From: Thioalkalivibrio paradoxus | GTDB lineage: Bacteria > Pseudomonadota > Gammaproteobacteria > Ectothiorhodospirales > Ectothiorhodospiraceae | Length of the DNA stretch: 64,000 nt | Reading direction: 5' to 3' | Assembly (NCBI GenBank): GCA_011390565.1 | Contig: JAABSC010000001.1 | Coordinates: 682,001 to 746,000 of the forward strand | Shown: one piece after another, positions 26,353 through 34,929 of the stretch | Layout: each line of letters starts with the position of its first letter | Numbering within the stretch: the first letter of the stretch is position 1 | Notes under the pieces: model-generated | What the model saw: only the letters and a program-made list of their open reading frames with translations | Database searches by the model: none | What the model was told of the DNA's origin: nothing | Position numbers and translations under genes: made by a program

Positions 26353-27287
26353 GTTTCGGAGTTCCGCGCATGCCCCTTGCGTTCCAGGGGGGTGTGTCGG
26401 TCCGATGCGCCGCTGCCCGTCTCCATTCCCGAGAACAATTCCAGCCAGGCGGCCATGCGGCCCGCCATGATGCGACCCTCGTCAGCCGCGATCCGGACCG
26501 CGCAATCGGGTTCGGCGCGGTGCGTGCAGTCGCGGAAGCGGCAGTGCTCCGCGATTTCGGCGATGTCTGGAAATCCGCGGGCCAGATCGTCCGCGCCGCG
26601 AATCTCGGGAGAAAAGTCCCGGACCCCGGGAGAATCGATCCAGGCAGCACCATCGCCGGTTTCGTACCAGCGGGCGGTCGTGGTGGTATGCCGGCCCTCG
26701 CCGGTGTCGCCCAACGCCCCGACCCGGAGCGTTTCACGGGGCAACAGCGCCTGTATCAGGGACGACTTTCCCGCACCCGAAGGCCCGACGAGGATATTGC
26801 TTGCACCCCGGGCGGCGGCGCGCAAGAGGTCGAGTCCGTCTTCGGTATGCGCGCTGACCGACAGGATCGGGATATCGAGGGATCGGTAGTCGTCCGCCGC
26901 CAGGGTTCCGTGGCCGCCTTCCGCTGACGTGACCAGATCCGATTTGTTGATCAGGATGCCTGCCCGCGCGGGCAGGTTCAGAATGCCGACCAGGAACCGG
27001 TCGATCAGCAGGCGGGGTGTCTCAGGTCGGGGTGCCACCACGATCCAGGCCCGGTCGATGTTGGCGGCGATGGTCTTCACGCGATGAGACCCGTCCCGCC
27101 GAACCAGTCGATTTACCCGTTCCGCCCTTCGGGCGACCGCGGCTTTTCCGTTCTCGAGAAACACGAGGTCGCCACAGACCACATCGTCATTCCTGCGACG
27201 AAGGTGCGCGCGCAACACGGGCTCACCGGGCCGCGCAATGTCGACTTCACTGCCATAGCGCGCGATCACCCGGAACGGGTCATTCAT
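26349..27287 (-). CDS. rsgA: Ribosome small-subunit-dependent GTPase RsgA
   Basis: A circularly permuted GTPase that releases assembly factors from the maturing 30S subunit. An N-terminal OB fold is followed by motifs in permuted order: NKSD (G4), GPSGAGKSS (G1), then DSPG (G3), and a C-terminal zinc site CRFRDCTHRAEPDC. Length is 312 residues from the ATG at 27287; the frame stays open to 27380, overlapping the upstream dehydratase gene, which I regard as non-coding. The last codons and the TAG stop fall within an inverted-repeat element, so the C-terminus (ERKGHARNSET) may have been altered by its insertion. Confidence 0.92.
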   Translation of the reverse strand: MNDPFRVIARYGSEVDIARPGEPVLRAHLRRRNDDVVCGDLVFLENGKAAVARRAERVNRLVRRDGSHRVKTIAANIDRAWIVVAPRPETPRLLIDRFLVGILNLPARAGILINKSDLVTSAEGGHGTLAADDYRSLDIPILSVSAHTEDGLDLLRAAARGASNILVGPSGAGKSSLIQALLPRETLRVGALGDTGEGRHTTTTARWYETGDGAAWIDSPGVRDFSPEIRGADDLARGFPDIAEIAEHCRFRDCTHRAEPDCAVRIAADEGRIMAGRMAAWLELFSGMETGSGASDRHTPLERKGHARNSET

Positions 27288-27348
27288 CGCGGCGACCGCC
27301 GCGTTACCGAGCCGTGCAATCGCCTCGAGGCGACCGTCACACGGTGGA

Positions 27349-27684
27349 CTACGCGAACAGCGCGTCGATGCGCGCCGCACAAATGAAGTCGTTCCGGCTC
27401 AGCCCGCCGACCGCGTGCGTGGAAAAATGCACCACGCAGCGGTTGAAGTGCACTTCCATATCCGGGTGATGATCCTGTTGGTGGGCGATCCACGCGACCG
27501 CGTTCACGAACGCCATGGTCTGGTGGTAGTCAGGGAATCGCAGCTGCCGCGAAATCCGACCGGCCTCCGGGTCCAGGCGCCAGTCCGCATGGAGTTCTTC
27601 CGCGGCTCGCGCGCACTCGGCCGCGTCCATGGGCCCCGTGAAGGTCTCCGGGGGTTCACAGTGAAGCGCTTTCAGTGCATCCAT
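27349..27684 (-). CDS. Pterin-4a-carbinolamine dehydratase
   Basis: A 111-residue enzyme that dehydrates 4a-hydroxytetrahydropterin. The signature is intact: FPDYHQTMAFVNAVAWIAH, then QDHHPDMEVHF with the catalytic His residues, and THAVGGLSRNDF. It sits 62 bases upstream of rsgA. Since no aromatic amino-acid hydroxylase is in the window, it may serve general pterin recycling or molybdopterin-related metabolism. It follows the small cytochrome c gene by 20 bases in the same direction. Confidence 0.92.
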   Translation of the reverse strand: MDALKALHCEPPETFTGPMDAAECARAAEELHADWRLDPEAGRISRQLRFPDYHQTMAFVNAVAWIAHQQDHHPDMEVHFNRCVVHFSTHAVGGLSRNDFICAARIDALFA

Positions 27685-27704
27685 TCCAGGATCTCCGCGG
27701 AGTC

Positions 27705-28007
27705 TCAGAACTTGTAGTAACGGTCGTTCAGATAGGCCGCGACCGCTTCGACTTCGTCATCAAACCAGCCGACATCAAGGTTCACGTTGCAGCGGTTCAC
27801 CTGCGTCACCAGGGAATCATAGGAGCCCACTTGGCGATCTTCCCGGGTGTAGAGCCCAGAGCCGTCCCCGCCGGCCATGCTCACGTGGCAGCTGATGCAG
27901 TTGTCCTGGTGCAGTTGTTCACCCCGCTGCACGTCACTGGCCTGTGCCGAGAGGCTGAAGGCGGCGGAGATGGCGAGGATGGAGACTGCTTTTCCAAAAT
28001 GATGCAT
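27705..28007 (-). CDS. Small secreted cytochrome c
   Basis: A 100-residue periplasmic monohaem cytochrome. A signal peptide (MHHFGKAVSILAISAAFSLS, cleaved at AQASD) precedes one haem site CISCH near residue 38 in QLHQDNCISCHVSM, and the C-terminus ends VAAYLNDRYYKF as in cytochrome c5-like or thiosulfate-pathway class I cytochromes. ATG 28007 has AAGGAG upstream; an upstream ATG at 28037 would only lengthen the leader. Divergent from orn. Its electron partner is unknown. Confidence 0.88.
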   Translation of the reverse strand: MHHFGKAVSILAISAAFSLSAQASDVQRGEQLHQDNCISCHVSMAGGDGSGLYTREDRQVGSYDSLVTQVNRCNVNLDVGWFDDEVEAVAAYLNDRYYKF

Positions 28008-28109
28008 GGTCTTTCTCCTTTGCATGCGGTGATGCATGAGGTGTGTTCAGTCGGGTCACTCGGGACCGGTCCCTGATGATAAACTCGAAAGAGCGATCAA
28101 GGAGAATAC

Positions 28110-28673
28110 ATGGGTCAGAATGCCGACAATCTAATCTGGATTGACCTCGAAATGACCGGATTGGATCCCGACAGGGATCTGATCATCGAGATCGCGACCA
28201 TCGTCACCGACAAGGATCTCAACGTTCTGGCGGAGGGTCCGGTGGTCGCGATACGGCAGACGGACGCGATACTGGCCGGCATGGATGACTGGAATCGGCG
28301 CACGCACGGCGCTTCCGGCCTGGTGGAACGAGTGCGCCGGAGCATGACGGACGAACTGGGCGCCGAGCGCATGACCCTGGACTTTCTGAAGCAATGGGTG
28401 CCGCGCAATGCCTCACCCATGTGCGGCAACTCGATCTGTCAGGATCGCCGGTTCATGGCCCGGTGCATGCCCGATCTGGAAAAGTACTTCCATTACCGGA
28501 ACCTCGATGTCAGTACGCTCAAGGAGCTGGCGCGCCGCTGGGCACCCGCGGTCATCGCCCACTCGAAAAAGGAAGCGACCCACCAGGCGTTGCAGGACAT
28601 CCGCGATTCCATCGACGAACTCCGTCACTACCGGGAACACTTCATCCGCATGCCCGCGCCCGAGGGGGACTGA
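28110..28673 (+). CDS. orn: Oligoribonuclease
   Basis: A DEDDh 3'-5' exoribonuclease that degrades two- to five-nucleotide RNAs and the pGpG product of cyclic-di-GMP breakdown. It starts [20 protein letters not shown], containing the first D/E pair, and carries the terminal H-type motif near [18 protein letters not shown]. At 187 residues it has the standard length. AAGGAG precedes the ATG. Confidence 0.96.
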   Translation: MGQNADNLIWIDLEMTGLDPDRDLIIEIATIVTDKDLNVLAEGPVVAIRQTDAILAGMDDWNRRTHGASGLVERVRRSMTDELGAERMTLDFLKQWVPRNASPMCGNSICQDRRFMARCMPDLEKYFHYRNLDVSTLKELARRWAPAVIAHSKKEATHQALQDIRDSIDELRHYREHFIRMPAPEGD

Positions 28674-28685
28674 GGCGCGGCGATT

Positions 28686-30317
28686 TCACGCATACCTGGA
28701 TCCGGGCGGCGCGAGCACCGTGGGCTGACCGTCGAGCGCGGGATCGCGTTCCGGGAAATCGCGGATGTAATGCAGCCCCCGACTTTCGCTCCGTTCCAGT
28801 GCGCTGCGCACGATGATGTCCGCAACCAGGACCAGGTTGCGCAGTTCGATCAGGTCCGGTGTGATCCGGTAATGGCTGTAATACTCGTGTACTTCCTCCA
28901 TCAGTACGCGAATTCGGCGGTGCGCGCGCAGGAGGCGGTCTCGGGTGCGCACGATGCCGACATAATCCCACATCAGGCGGCGCAGTTCGTCCCAGTCGTG
29001 CGAAACAACGACCTCTTCATCCGAATCGGTCACCCGGGATTCGTCCCAGTTCGGCGGTTCGGGAAGGCTTTCCGGCGTGAACGGCCCGGGGTCGGAGAGG
29101 ATGTGGTCTGCCGCCGATCGGGCGTACACGAGGCACTCCAGCAGCGAGTTGCTGGCCATGCGGTTGGCCCCGTGCAGGCCCGTGTAGGAGACCTCCCCGA
29201 CGGCGTACAGGCCCGGGAGGTCGGTGCGGCCGTGGCGATCGACCCGGACGCCGCCGCAGGTGTAATGCGCGGCGGGCACCACCGGCAGGGGCTCGGTCGT
29301 CATGTCGAATCCATATTCGAGGCAGCGCTGGTGAATCATCGGGAAGTGCTCGCGAACGAACTCCGGCGGCCGATGGCTGATGTCGAGGTACACGTGGTCC
29401 AGGCCGAGGCGCTTCATTTCATTGTCGATGGCGCGGGCGACGATGTCGCGAGGCGCAAGTTCGGCCCGCGCATCGAATCGCTTCATGAACCGGTCTCCGT
29501 CCGGAAGCACCAGGTGTCCGCCTTCACCCCGGACCGCCTCGGAGATCAGAAACGATTTGGCCTGCGGATGGAACAGGCACGTTGGGTGGAACTGCATGAA
29601 CTCCATGTTCGCGACCCGGCACCCGGCACGCCACGCCATCGCAATGCCATCACCGGTGGCGCCGTCGGGATTGGAGTTGTACAGGTAGACCTTGCTCGCG
29701 CCCCCGGTTGCCAGAATCACCACGGGGGCGAGAACCGTCACCACCTGGCGTGTCTCGCCATCCTGCACATAGGCGCCGATGACGCGCGGGACGGAATCGT
29801 CGGTATCCACGATCAGGTCCACCGCGAGATGACGCTCGAACACTTCGATGTGTGGCTGTCCCCGTGCCGTGCCGACCAGCGCTTCCTCGATCGCCTGCCC
29901 GGTGGCGTCGGCAGCATGCGCCACCCGGCGGGCGCTGTGCCCACCTTCGCGGGTCAGGTGGAGACGGCTGCGGCCGTCATGCGCTTCGCGGGTGAACGGC
30001 ACTCCCAGACCCAGCAGCCACTGAATCGCTTCGGGTCCCGCGGCTACCGTCTGGCGCACGGCTTCGACATCGCAAAGCCCCGCTCCGGCGTCCAGCGTGT
30101 CGGCCACGTGGGCTTCGAAGGAGTCGGTCGCGTCGAGGACCGCGGAGATGCCGCCCTGCGCGTAACGGGTGCTGCCCTCGTCCACTGGCCCCTTGCTGAT
30201 CACCGCGACGCGCCGGAAAGGAGCGAGATGGAGCGCGGCGGTGAGGCCCGCTGCACCGCTGCCGACGATGAGGACATCAAACCGTTGCGCGCTCAGGCCC
30301 TGTTGAGTTGCGCCCAT
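28686..30317 (-). CDS. nadB: L-aspartate oxidase
   Basis: First enzyme of de novo NAD synthesis, oxidising aspartate to iminoaspartate with FAD. The dinucleotide fold [20 protein letters not shown] is at the N-terminus; [12 protein letters not shown], the catalytic HPT region ([12 protein letters not shown]), [13 protein letters not shown] and [20 protein letters not shown] are all present in 543 residues. It is divergent from rpoE, the same arrangement as in Escherichia coli and Pseudomonas. Confidence 0.95.
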   Translation of the reverse strand: MGATQQGLSAQRFDVLIVGSGAAGLTAALHLAPFRRVAVISKGPVDEGSTRYAQGGISAVLDATDSFEAHVADTLDAGAGLCDVEAVRQTVAAGPEAIQWLLGLGVPFTREAHDGRSRLHLTREGGHSARRVAHAADATGQAIEEALVGTARGQPHIEVFERHLAVDLIVDTDDSVPRVIGAYVQDGETRQVVTVLAPVVILATGGASKVYLYNSNPDGATGDGIAMAWRAGCRVANMEFMQFHPTCLFHPQAKSFLISEAVRGEGGHLVLPDGDRFMKRFDARAELAPRDIVARAIDNEMKRLGLDHVYLDISHRPPEFVREHFPMIHQRCLEYGFDMTTEPLPVVPAAHYTCGGVRVDRHGRTDLPGLYAVGEVSYTGLHGANRMASNSLLECLVYARSAADHILSDPGPFTPESLPEPPNWDESRVTDSDEEVVVSHDWDELRRLMWDYVGIVRTRDRLLRAHRRIRVLMEEVHEYYSHYRITPDLIELRNLVLVADIIVRSALERSESRGLHYIRDFPERDPALDGQPTVLAPPGSRYA

Positions 30318-30388
30318 GGCTCAGGTAACGTTCCGGCGTTGTTTCATCTGCGTCGACAGAAGACGCAGAGCGTTTGGGCGTTGTCGGC

Positions 30389-30415
30389 GAACTTCAGGAT
30401 GGTCACGGGGTCCAT
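30389..30415 (+). promoter_or_regulatory. Candidate sigma-E promoter of rpoE
   Basis: GAACTT at 30389-30394, a 16-base spacer, and TCCAT at 30411 match the sigma-E pattern GAACTT-N16-TC, 46 bases ahead of the rpoE start codon. It implies autoregulation of the operon. The -10 element is conserved only in its TC part. Confidence 0.55.
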
Positions 30416-30460
30416 GTATTCAAGATTACCGAAGTCGGGGTTCCATGCGGGAGTCCCCAC

Positions 30461-31039
30461 ATGAGCGAGAAGGCTTCGGACGAGGCCCTGGTGAAGCGCG
30501 TTCAACGTGGCGAGAAGGCTGCATTTGACATCCTGGTTCTCAAGTATCAGCACAAGATCATCAACCTCGTGGGTCGTTATGTCCATGACCACGCGGCTGC
30601 GCTGGATGTATCCCAGGAAGCGTTCATCAAGGCCTATCGCGGCCTCGCGAACTTTCGCGGAGAGAGCGCGTTCTACACGTGGTTGTACCGAATTGCCATC
30701 AACACCGCAAAGAACCATCTGGTGGCCCAGGGGCGGCGTCGTCCCGAGGCCGAAATCGACGCCCAGGACGCCGAGCAGATCGGCGGTGATTCTGCGCTGA
30801 AGGACAATGCAACCCCGGAAGGGGAGTTGTTGTCAGAAGAGATACAGGCGGCCGTGCAAAGGACGATCGAAAGGTTGCCGGATGACTTGAGAACCGCGAT
30901 TACCCTGCGCGAACTGGAAGGGATGAGTTACGAAGAGATCGCCCAGACCATGGGATGCCCGATCGGCACCGTCCGTTCGCGCATCTTCCGGGCCAGGGAG
31001 GCCATCGACCGGACCTTGCGTCCTTTGCTGAACGACTGA
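30461..31039 (+). CDS. rpoE: Extracytoplasmic-function sigma factor RpoE (AlgU)
   Basis: Directs RNA polymerase to envelope-stress promoters. The 192-residue protein begins MSEKASDEALVKRVQRGEKA; region 2 (VSQEAFIKAYRGLANFRGES then FYTWLYRIAINTAKN) and region 4 (ELEGMSYEEIAQTMGCPIGT) are both complete. ATG 30461 has GGGAG eight bases upstream; the frame is open upstream but includes the promoter region. It leads rseA-rseB-rseC-mucD and has its own sigma-E-like promoter. Confidence 0.96.
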   Translation: MSEKASDEALVKRVQRGEKAAFDILVLKYQHKIINLVGRYVHDHAAALDVSQEAFIKAYRGLANFRGESAFYTWLYRIAINTAKNHLVAQGRRRPEAEIDAQDAEQIGGDSALKDNATPEGELLSEEIQAAVQRTIERLPDDLRTAITLRELEGMSYEEIAQTMGCPIGTVRSRIFRAREAIDRTLRPLLND

Positions 31040-31050
31040 ATGAGCCCAAC

Positions 31051-31593
31051 ATGAACAGCGAGAACACCCAAGTTTCCAAAACCGAGCGCCTCTCCGCTTT
31101 GGTCGACAACGAAACCGATGCCTTCGAAACCCGAAGACTCATCGACGAACTGGTCCGGTCGGAAGGCGACAGGGCCCAGTGGGCCCGGTATCACCTGATC
31201 GGTGACAGTCTGCGGGGCGGGATGAAGCAGGTGGCCCCGGCCAGCTTTCTCGACGGTGTCCGTGAGGGAATCGCGGACGAAGAGCCGTTTGCACTGGCGG
31301 AGCCTGAAACCGCCCGCAGCCCCTGGCTTCGCCCGGTCGCGGGATTGGGTGTGGCGGCGACGGTTGCCGCGGTTACGCTTCTCGGGTTCCAGATGATGGT
31401 GACCCAGGGGCTGGATGATGGGGCTCCTGCAAACACGACGGTGCAGGTGGCGCCGGTTGTCGAGCCGTCCACAACCGAGGTTGCCGAGACGCCGGACCCG
31501 AGGTTTGCCCGCTATCTCGAGAATCATGCAGAGCTGCTGACTCCCGGGTCTTCGGCGTTCGCCCGGGTTCGAAATTCGGTCGACGGCGATTGA
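31051..31593 (+). CDS. rseA: Anti-sigma-E factor RseA (MucA)
   Basis: A single-pass inner-membrane protein that holds RpoE inactive until it is proteolysed under envelope stress. The cytoplasmic domain reads RLSALVDNETDAFETRRLID and WARYHLIGDSLRGG, as in other RseA proteins. A transmembrane helix lies at about residues 92-110 (GLGVAATVAAVTLLGFQMMV) and the remainder is periplasmic. The 180-residue length is normal. It starts 11 bases after the rpoE stop. Confidence 0.93.
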   Translation: MNSENTQVSKTERLSALVDNETDAFETRRLIDELVRSEGDRAQWARYHLIGDSLRGGMKQVAPASFLDGVREGIADEEPFALAEPETARSPWLRPVAGLGVAATVAAVTLLGFQMMVTQGLDDGAPANTTVQVAPVVEPSTTEVAETPDPRFARYLENHAELLTPGSSAFARVRNSVDGD

Positions 31594-31600
31594 TTCCGGC

Positions 31601-32593
31601 ATGAGGGGTTGGTTCTCGCTGCTTCCACTGGCGCTGCTGGCTCTGCTGTCCGGGGCGGCTGGAGCTGGAGCGATGGAGCCGTCGGAATGGCTCGAGCGGA
31701 TGAAGCAAAGCATCCATCATCACAGCTATTCAGGGACCTTCATCCTGCAGCGTGGTGACCGCATCGACACCGTACGCATCGTGCACGCCGTCGAGGACGA
31801 CGGCTACCGCGAGCGGCTGCAGACCCTGACCGGATCGGCTCGGGAGGTGATTCGGTCCGTGGATCGGTTGCGTACGTTCGAAGGCGAGGGCGCCGAGACG
31901 TTGGGCGGCCCGCAACAGGGACCGCAGTGGCCACCGGCCATTGCCACCGCACTCCTGCAGAACGGAGCCCACTACGAGTTGATGTCGCCGGGGCGCGACC
32001 GCATCGCGGGCCTGCCCTGCTACATGCTTCATGCCAAGGCGCAGGACGCATTGCGCTACAGCCAGAAATACTGCGTTCACGACGACACCGGTGTGCCGCT
32101 GCTGAGCGAACTGATCGACGGCGATGGCCAGTTGCTGGAACGGCTGGTGTTCACCGAACTCGAGTTTCTGGACGTGGTGTTCGAAGATGCATTGGAAGCC
32201 CGCGACTGCGATGCCCGCCACATCGAGGTCCGTGCCGGTGCCGAACAGGATAACGGCGGTGAGATGGACGGCCCATGGTGGTTTGAGGATCTGCCGCCCG
32301 GGTTCAGCCCGATCATTGTGACGGAACGTCAGTTCGTTCCCGATGCCCCGGCGTCGCTCCATTTCGTATTGAGCGACGGTCTTGCGACGGTCTCGGTGTA
32401 CATCGACGAGGCTGCTGAACGCTCGCAGGTATTCGAAGGGGCTACGCGCTCCGGCGCCACGCATGCGGTCGCGCGGCCGTTGGCGGGACACCAGGTGACG
32501 GTGGTGGGCGAAGTTCCGCAGAAGACCGTGCAATGGATTGCGGATTCCACTCGGTTCGAGCCACCCGTCGTGACGCCGGCTTCCGGAAACTGA
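31601..32593 (+). CDS. rseB: Sigma-E regulatory protein RseB (MucB)
   Basis: A periplasmic protein that binds the RseA periplasmic domain and protects it from DegS-type cleavage, responding to off-pathway lipopolysaccharide. The 330-residue protein has a signal peptide (about residues 1-24), then WLERMKQSIHHHSYSGTFIL, the start of the large lipid-binding domain, and the C-terminal GDGLATVSVYIDEA-like small domain. It lies seven bases after rseA. Confidence 0.93.
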   Translation: MRGWFSLLPLALLALLSGAAGAGAMEPSEWLERMKQSIHHHSYSGTFILQRGDRIDTVRIVHAVEDDGYRERLQTLTGSAREVIRSVDRLRTFEGEGAETLGGPQQGPQWPPAIATALLQNGAHYELMSPGRDRIAGLPCYMLHAKAQDALRYSQKYCVHDDTGVPLLSELIDGDGQLLERLVFTELEFLDVVFEDALEARDCDARHIEVRAGAEQDNGGEMDGPWWFEDLPPGFSPIIVTERQFVPDAPASLHFVLSDGLATVSVYIDEAAERSQVFEGATRSGATHAVARPLAGHQVTVVGEVPQKTVQWIADSTRFEPPVVTPASGN

Positions 32594-32603
32594 GGACGTC
32601 ACC

Positions 32604-33056
32604 ATGTCCGACTGGATGGAAGAGCACGGTGTGGTGGTGTCGGTGTCGGATGGCTGGGCAACGGTTCGCGTCCAGCGGCAATCGACCTGTGGCTCCTGTT
32701 CTGCGCGCAGCGGTTGCGGCAACGGGGTACTGTCCGAGGTGCTCGGGCGGCGAGCCCTGGAACTCCGCGTTCCGAATCGGGAGCGCCTGCAGCCGGGTGA
32801 TCGGGTGACGCTGGGGATTCGCGACCGATCCCTGGTGTCCGGCGCGGTCGTCATGTATCTGTTGCCGCTCGCGGGTCTGATCGGCGTCCCGGCTTTGCTG
32901 TCGATCCTGATACCCGGAGTGACCGAGGGCTGGCTGGTCCTCAGCGGGCTCGCGGGATTTGGGCTCGGTCTGCTCGCGGTCCGGTGGTGGCTGCGCCGAC
33001 AGGGCAATCGGTTCGACCCGGTACTGCTTGCGCACCAGCCATCCTCGGTGGTTTGA
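32604..33056 (+). CDS. rseC: SoxR-reducing/sigma-E accessory membrane protein RseC (MucC)
   Basis: A 150-residue inner-membrane protein. The N-terminal domain has the family cysteine cluster (TCGSCSARSGCGNG), followed by two transmembrane helices (residues about 80-98 and 104-122) separated by a short loop, and a basic tail. In E. coli it modulates sigma-E and belongs to a complex reducing SoxR. It is the fourth gene of the rpoE operon. Confidence 0.9.
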   Translation: MSDWMEEHGVVVSVSDGWATVRVQRQSTCGSCSARSGCGNGVLSEVLGRRALELRVPNRERLQPGDRVTLGIRDRSLVSGAVVMYLLPLAGLIGVPALLSILIPGVTEGWLVLSGLAGFGLGLLAVRWWLRRQGNRFDPVLLAHQPSSVV

Positions 33057-33156
33057 GACTCCGGAATTCCGCGGTGCGGCGCCGGATGACGAGGGCGTCG
33101 GGTCGCGGGTCCTTTTGTCGGGGCTCCAGGGTTCCGGGAAAATCCGCAGTCCCCGG

Positions 33157-33185
33157 GGAACTTGCCGATGTCCGACGCCTCTAGA
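33157..33185 (+). promoter_or_regulatory. Candidate sigma-E promoter of mucD
   Basis: GGAACTT at 33157-33163, a 16-base spacer and TCTAG at 33180 match the sigma-E consensus closely. The site lies about 37 bases before the mucD start codon, indicating that the protease is also transcribed separately under envelope stress. Confidence 0.65.
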
Positions 33186-33216
33186 CGTGTACTCCCGATA
33201 ACTTGAGAAGGTTGAT

Positions 33217-34617
33217 ATGAAAGTATATTCCTGGCCACTGGTCCTCGTGTTGCTGTGGGCCGTGGCATTGCCATCCGCGGCACGTACGCTACCCGATTTC
33301 GTTCCACTCGTTGAGCAGAACAGCCTTGCGGTCGTGAATATCTCATCGTCCCGTGAACAGACCGTGGCGTCGGGTTCCGGCACCATGCCTGAATTCCCCC
33401 CGGGGTCACCGTTCGAGGATCTGTTCGAGCGCTTCTTCGGGGAACGCGGCACACCGCAACCGTTTGAACGCAGTGCCATGGGGTCGGGCTTCATCTACAC
33501 GGACGATGGCTACATCCTGACCAACCACCACGTGGTTGACGGAGCCTCGGAGATCACCGTCCGGTTATCGGACCGCCGCGTGTTCAGCGCCGAACTGATC
33601 GGTTCCGATGCCCAGAGCGACATCGCTGTACTGAAAATCGAGGCAGAGGATCTGCCCACGCTGGAACTGGGGTCCTCCGAACACCTGAAGGTCGGCGAAT
33701 GGGTGCTGGCGATCGGTTCGCCGTTTGGCTTCGATCATTCGGTCACTGCCGGCATCGTCAGTGCCAAGGGTCGCAGCCTGCCCTCCGATAACTACGTGCC
33801 CTTTATCCAGACCGACGTCGCGATCAATCCCGGAAACTCCGGCGGCCCCCTGTTCAATCTGGATGGCGAGGTCGTCGGCATCAACTCGCAGATCTACAGC
33901 CGTACCGGCGGCTTCATGGGCCTGTCGTTTGCGATTCCGATCGAAATGGCGGTCGAGGTGGCCGAGCAGCTGCGTGATACCGGCGTGGTGACTCGCGGCT
34001 GGCTGGGCGTTTTGATTCAGGAAGTTACGCGTGAACTTGCCGATTCCTTTGGCATGAACCGCCCGACGGGTGCCCTGGTGGCACAGGTCCAGCCGGAGAG
34101 TCCCGCCGAACGTGCCGGTTTCCGTAGCGGTGACGTGATCCTGAGGTTCAATGGTATCGAAGTGCCCCGTTCCAGTGCATTGCCGCCGATCGTGGGACGC
34201 ACGCCCGTGGGTGCCGAGGTGGACGTCGATGTGCGCCGCGGGAACCAGGAGATCACCATTCCGGTGACGATCGACGCGCTGCCCGAAGCGGTGGCCAGTG
34301 CGCGAGGGACGCCACCGCCGATGACCCGCCCGCAGAGTTTCCTGGGCATGCAGCTGGAGCCGCTGGCCCCGGAGGAACGTCTGGCGATGGGGTTGGGGGA
34401 CGCGGGAGTCCGGGTGATCGAAGTCACCGGGGATCCGGCGCGCGCTGCCGGCATTCGGGCCGGGGACGTGATCGTGCAGCTCGGCGGCGAACCGGTCGGC
34501 TCGCCGGAAGATCTGAAGGAAAACGCTCAAGCTGCGCCGGAGGGTCGCTCGGTACCCGTGTTGGTCCATCGGGACGGCACTCCGGTATTCATCGCGTTGC
34601 GCATTCCGGCCTCCTGA
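33217..34617 (+). CDS. mucD: Periplasmic serine protease, DegP/MucD family
   Basis: Degrades or refolds misfolded periplasmic proteins. The 466-residue protein has a signal peptide (residues 1-22), a trypsin-like domain with His105 (TNHHVVDG), Asp135 (QSDIAVLK) and Ser208 (NPGNSGGPL), and two PDZ domains (about 265-350 and 375-455). A sigma-E-like promoter lies just upstream. The order rpoE-rseABC-mucD matches the Pseudomonas algU locus. A stem-loop ends the transcript at 34628-34651. Confidence 0.95.
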   Translation: MKVYSWPLVLVLLWAVALPSAARTLPDFVPLVEQNSLAVVNISSSREQTVASGSGTMPEFPPGSPFEDLFERFFGERGTPQPFERSAMGSGFIYTDDGYILTNHHVVDGASEITVRLSDRRVFSAELIGSDAQSDIAVLKIEAEDLPTLELGSSEHLKVGEWVLAIGSPFGFDHSVTAGIVSAKGRSLPSDNYVPFIQTDVAINPGNSGGPLFNLDGEVVGINSQIYSRTGGFMGLSFAIPIEMAVEVAEQLRDTGVVTRGWLGVLIQEVTRELADSFGMNRPTGALVAQVQPESPAERAGFRSGDVILRFNGIEVPRSSALPPIVGRTPVGAEVDVDVRRGNQEITIPVTIDALPEAVASARGTPPPMTRPQSFLGMQLEPLAPEERLAMGLGDAGVRVIEVTGDPARAAGIRAGDVIVQLGGEPVGSPEDLKENAQAAPEGRSVPVLVHRDGTPVFIALRIPAS

Positions 34618-34627
34618 GCCCGGATCG

Positions 34628-34651
34628 GGGGTGTCGGGTCGCCGACACCCC
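34628..34651 (+). terminator. Perfect 10-bp stem-loop after mucD
   Basis: GGGGTGTCGG at 34628 and CCGACACCCC at 34642 are exactly complementary around a GTCG tetraloop, beginning ten bases after the mucD stop. No T tract follows, so termination may need Rho or be partial; the next gene starts 12 bases later. Confidence 0.45.
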
Positions 34652-34662
34652 ACGGGACACTC

Positions 34663-34929
34663 GTGACTTCCAACGCTGAGCGGCCCGCGCCGCTGCTTTC
34701 CCTTTATTTCCGGGACGGATGTTGTCTCTGCGATCAGATGGCCGCGGAACTTTCGGCACTGGAATGCCGTTATACTTTCGCGCTCGAACGTATCGACATC
34801 GATGAAGATCCTGGCCTGGCGCTTCGTTTCAATGCCAAGGTCCCGGTGCTGGCAGTGAACGGAGACATCCTGTGCTGCCATCGCCTCGATACAGCCGCAT
34901 TGATCGAAGAGCTGACCCGGCATGACTGA
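34663..34929 (+). CDS. Glutaredoxin-like protein (DUF836 family)
   Basis: An 88-residue thioredoxin-fold protein: [18 protein letters not shown] carries a CxxC-like CCLC motif at the expected helix start, and [17 protein letters not shown] has the cis-proline (VPV) and a further cysteine pair. Role unknown; related genes in Proteobacteria are often glutaredoxin-like proteins of unassigned substrate. It starts at a GTG at 34663, and its last codons overlap the lepA start by eight bases, so the two are translationally coupled. Confidence 0.82.
   Translation: MTSNAERPAPLLSLYFRDGCCLCDQMAAELSALECRYTFALERIDIDEDPGLALRFNAKVPVLAVNGDILCCHRLDTAALIEELTRHD

Noticed and set aside
31730..33454. Open frame of 574 codons antisense to rseB, rseC and the start of mucD
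   Set aside because: Crosses three well-supported genes and the sigma-E promoter; no family resemblance.
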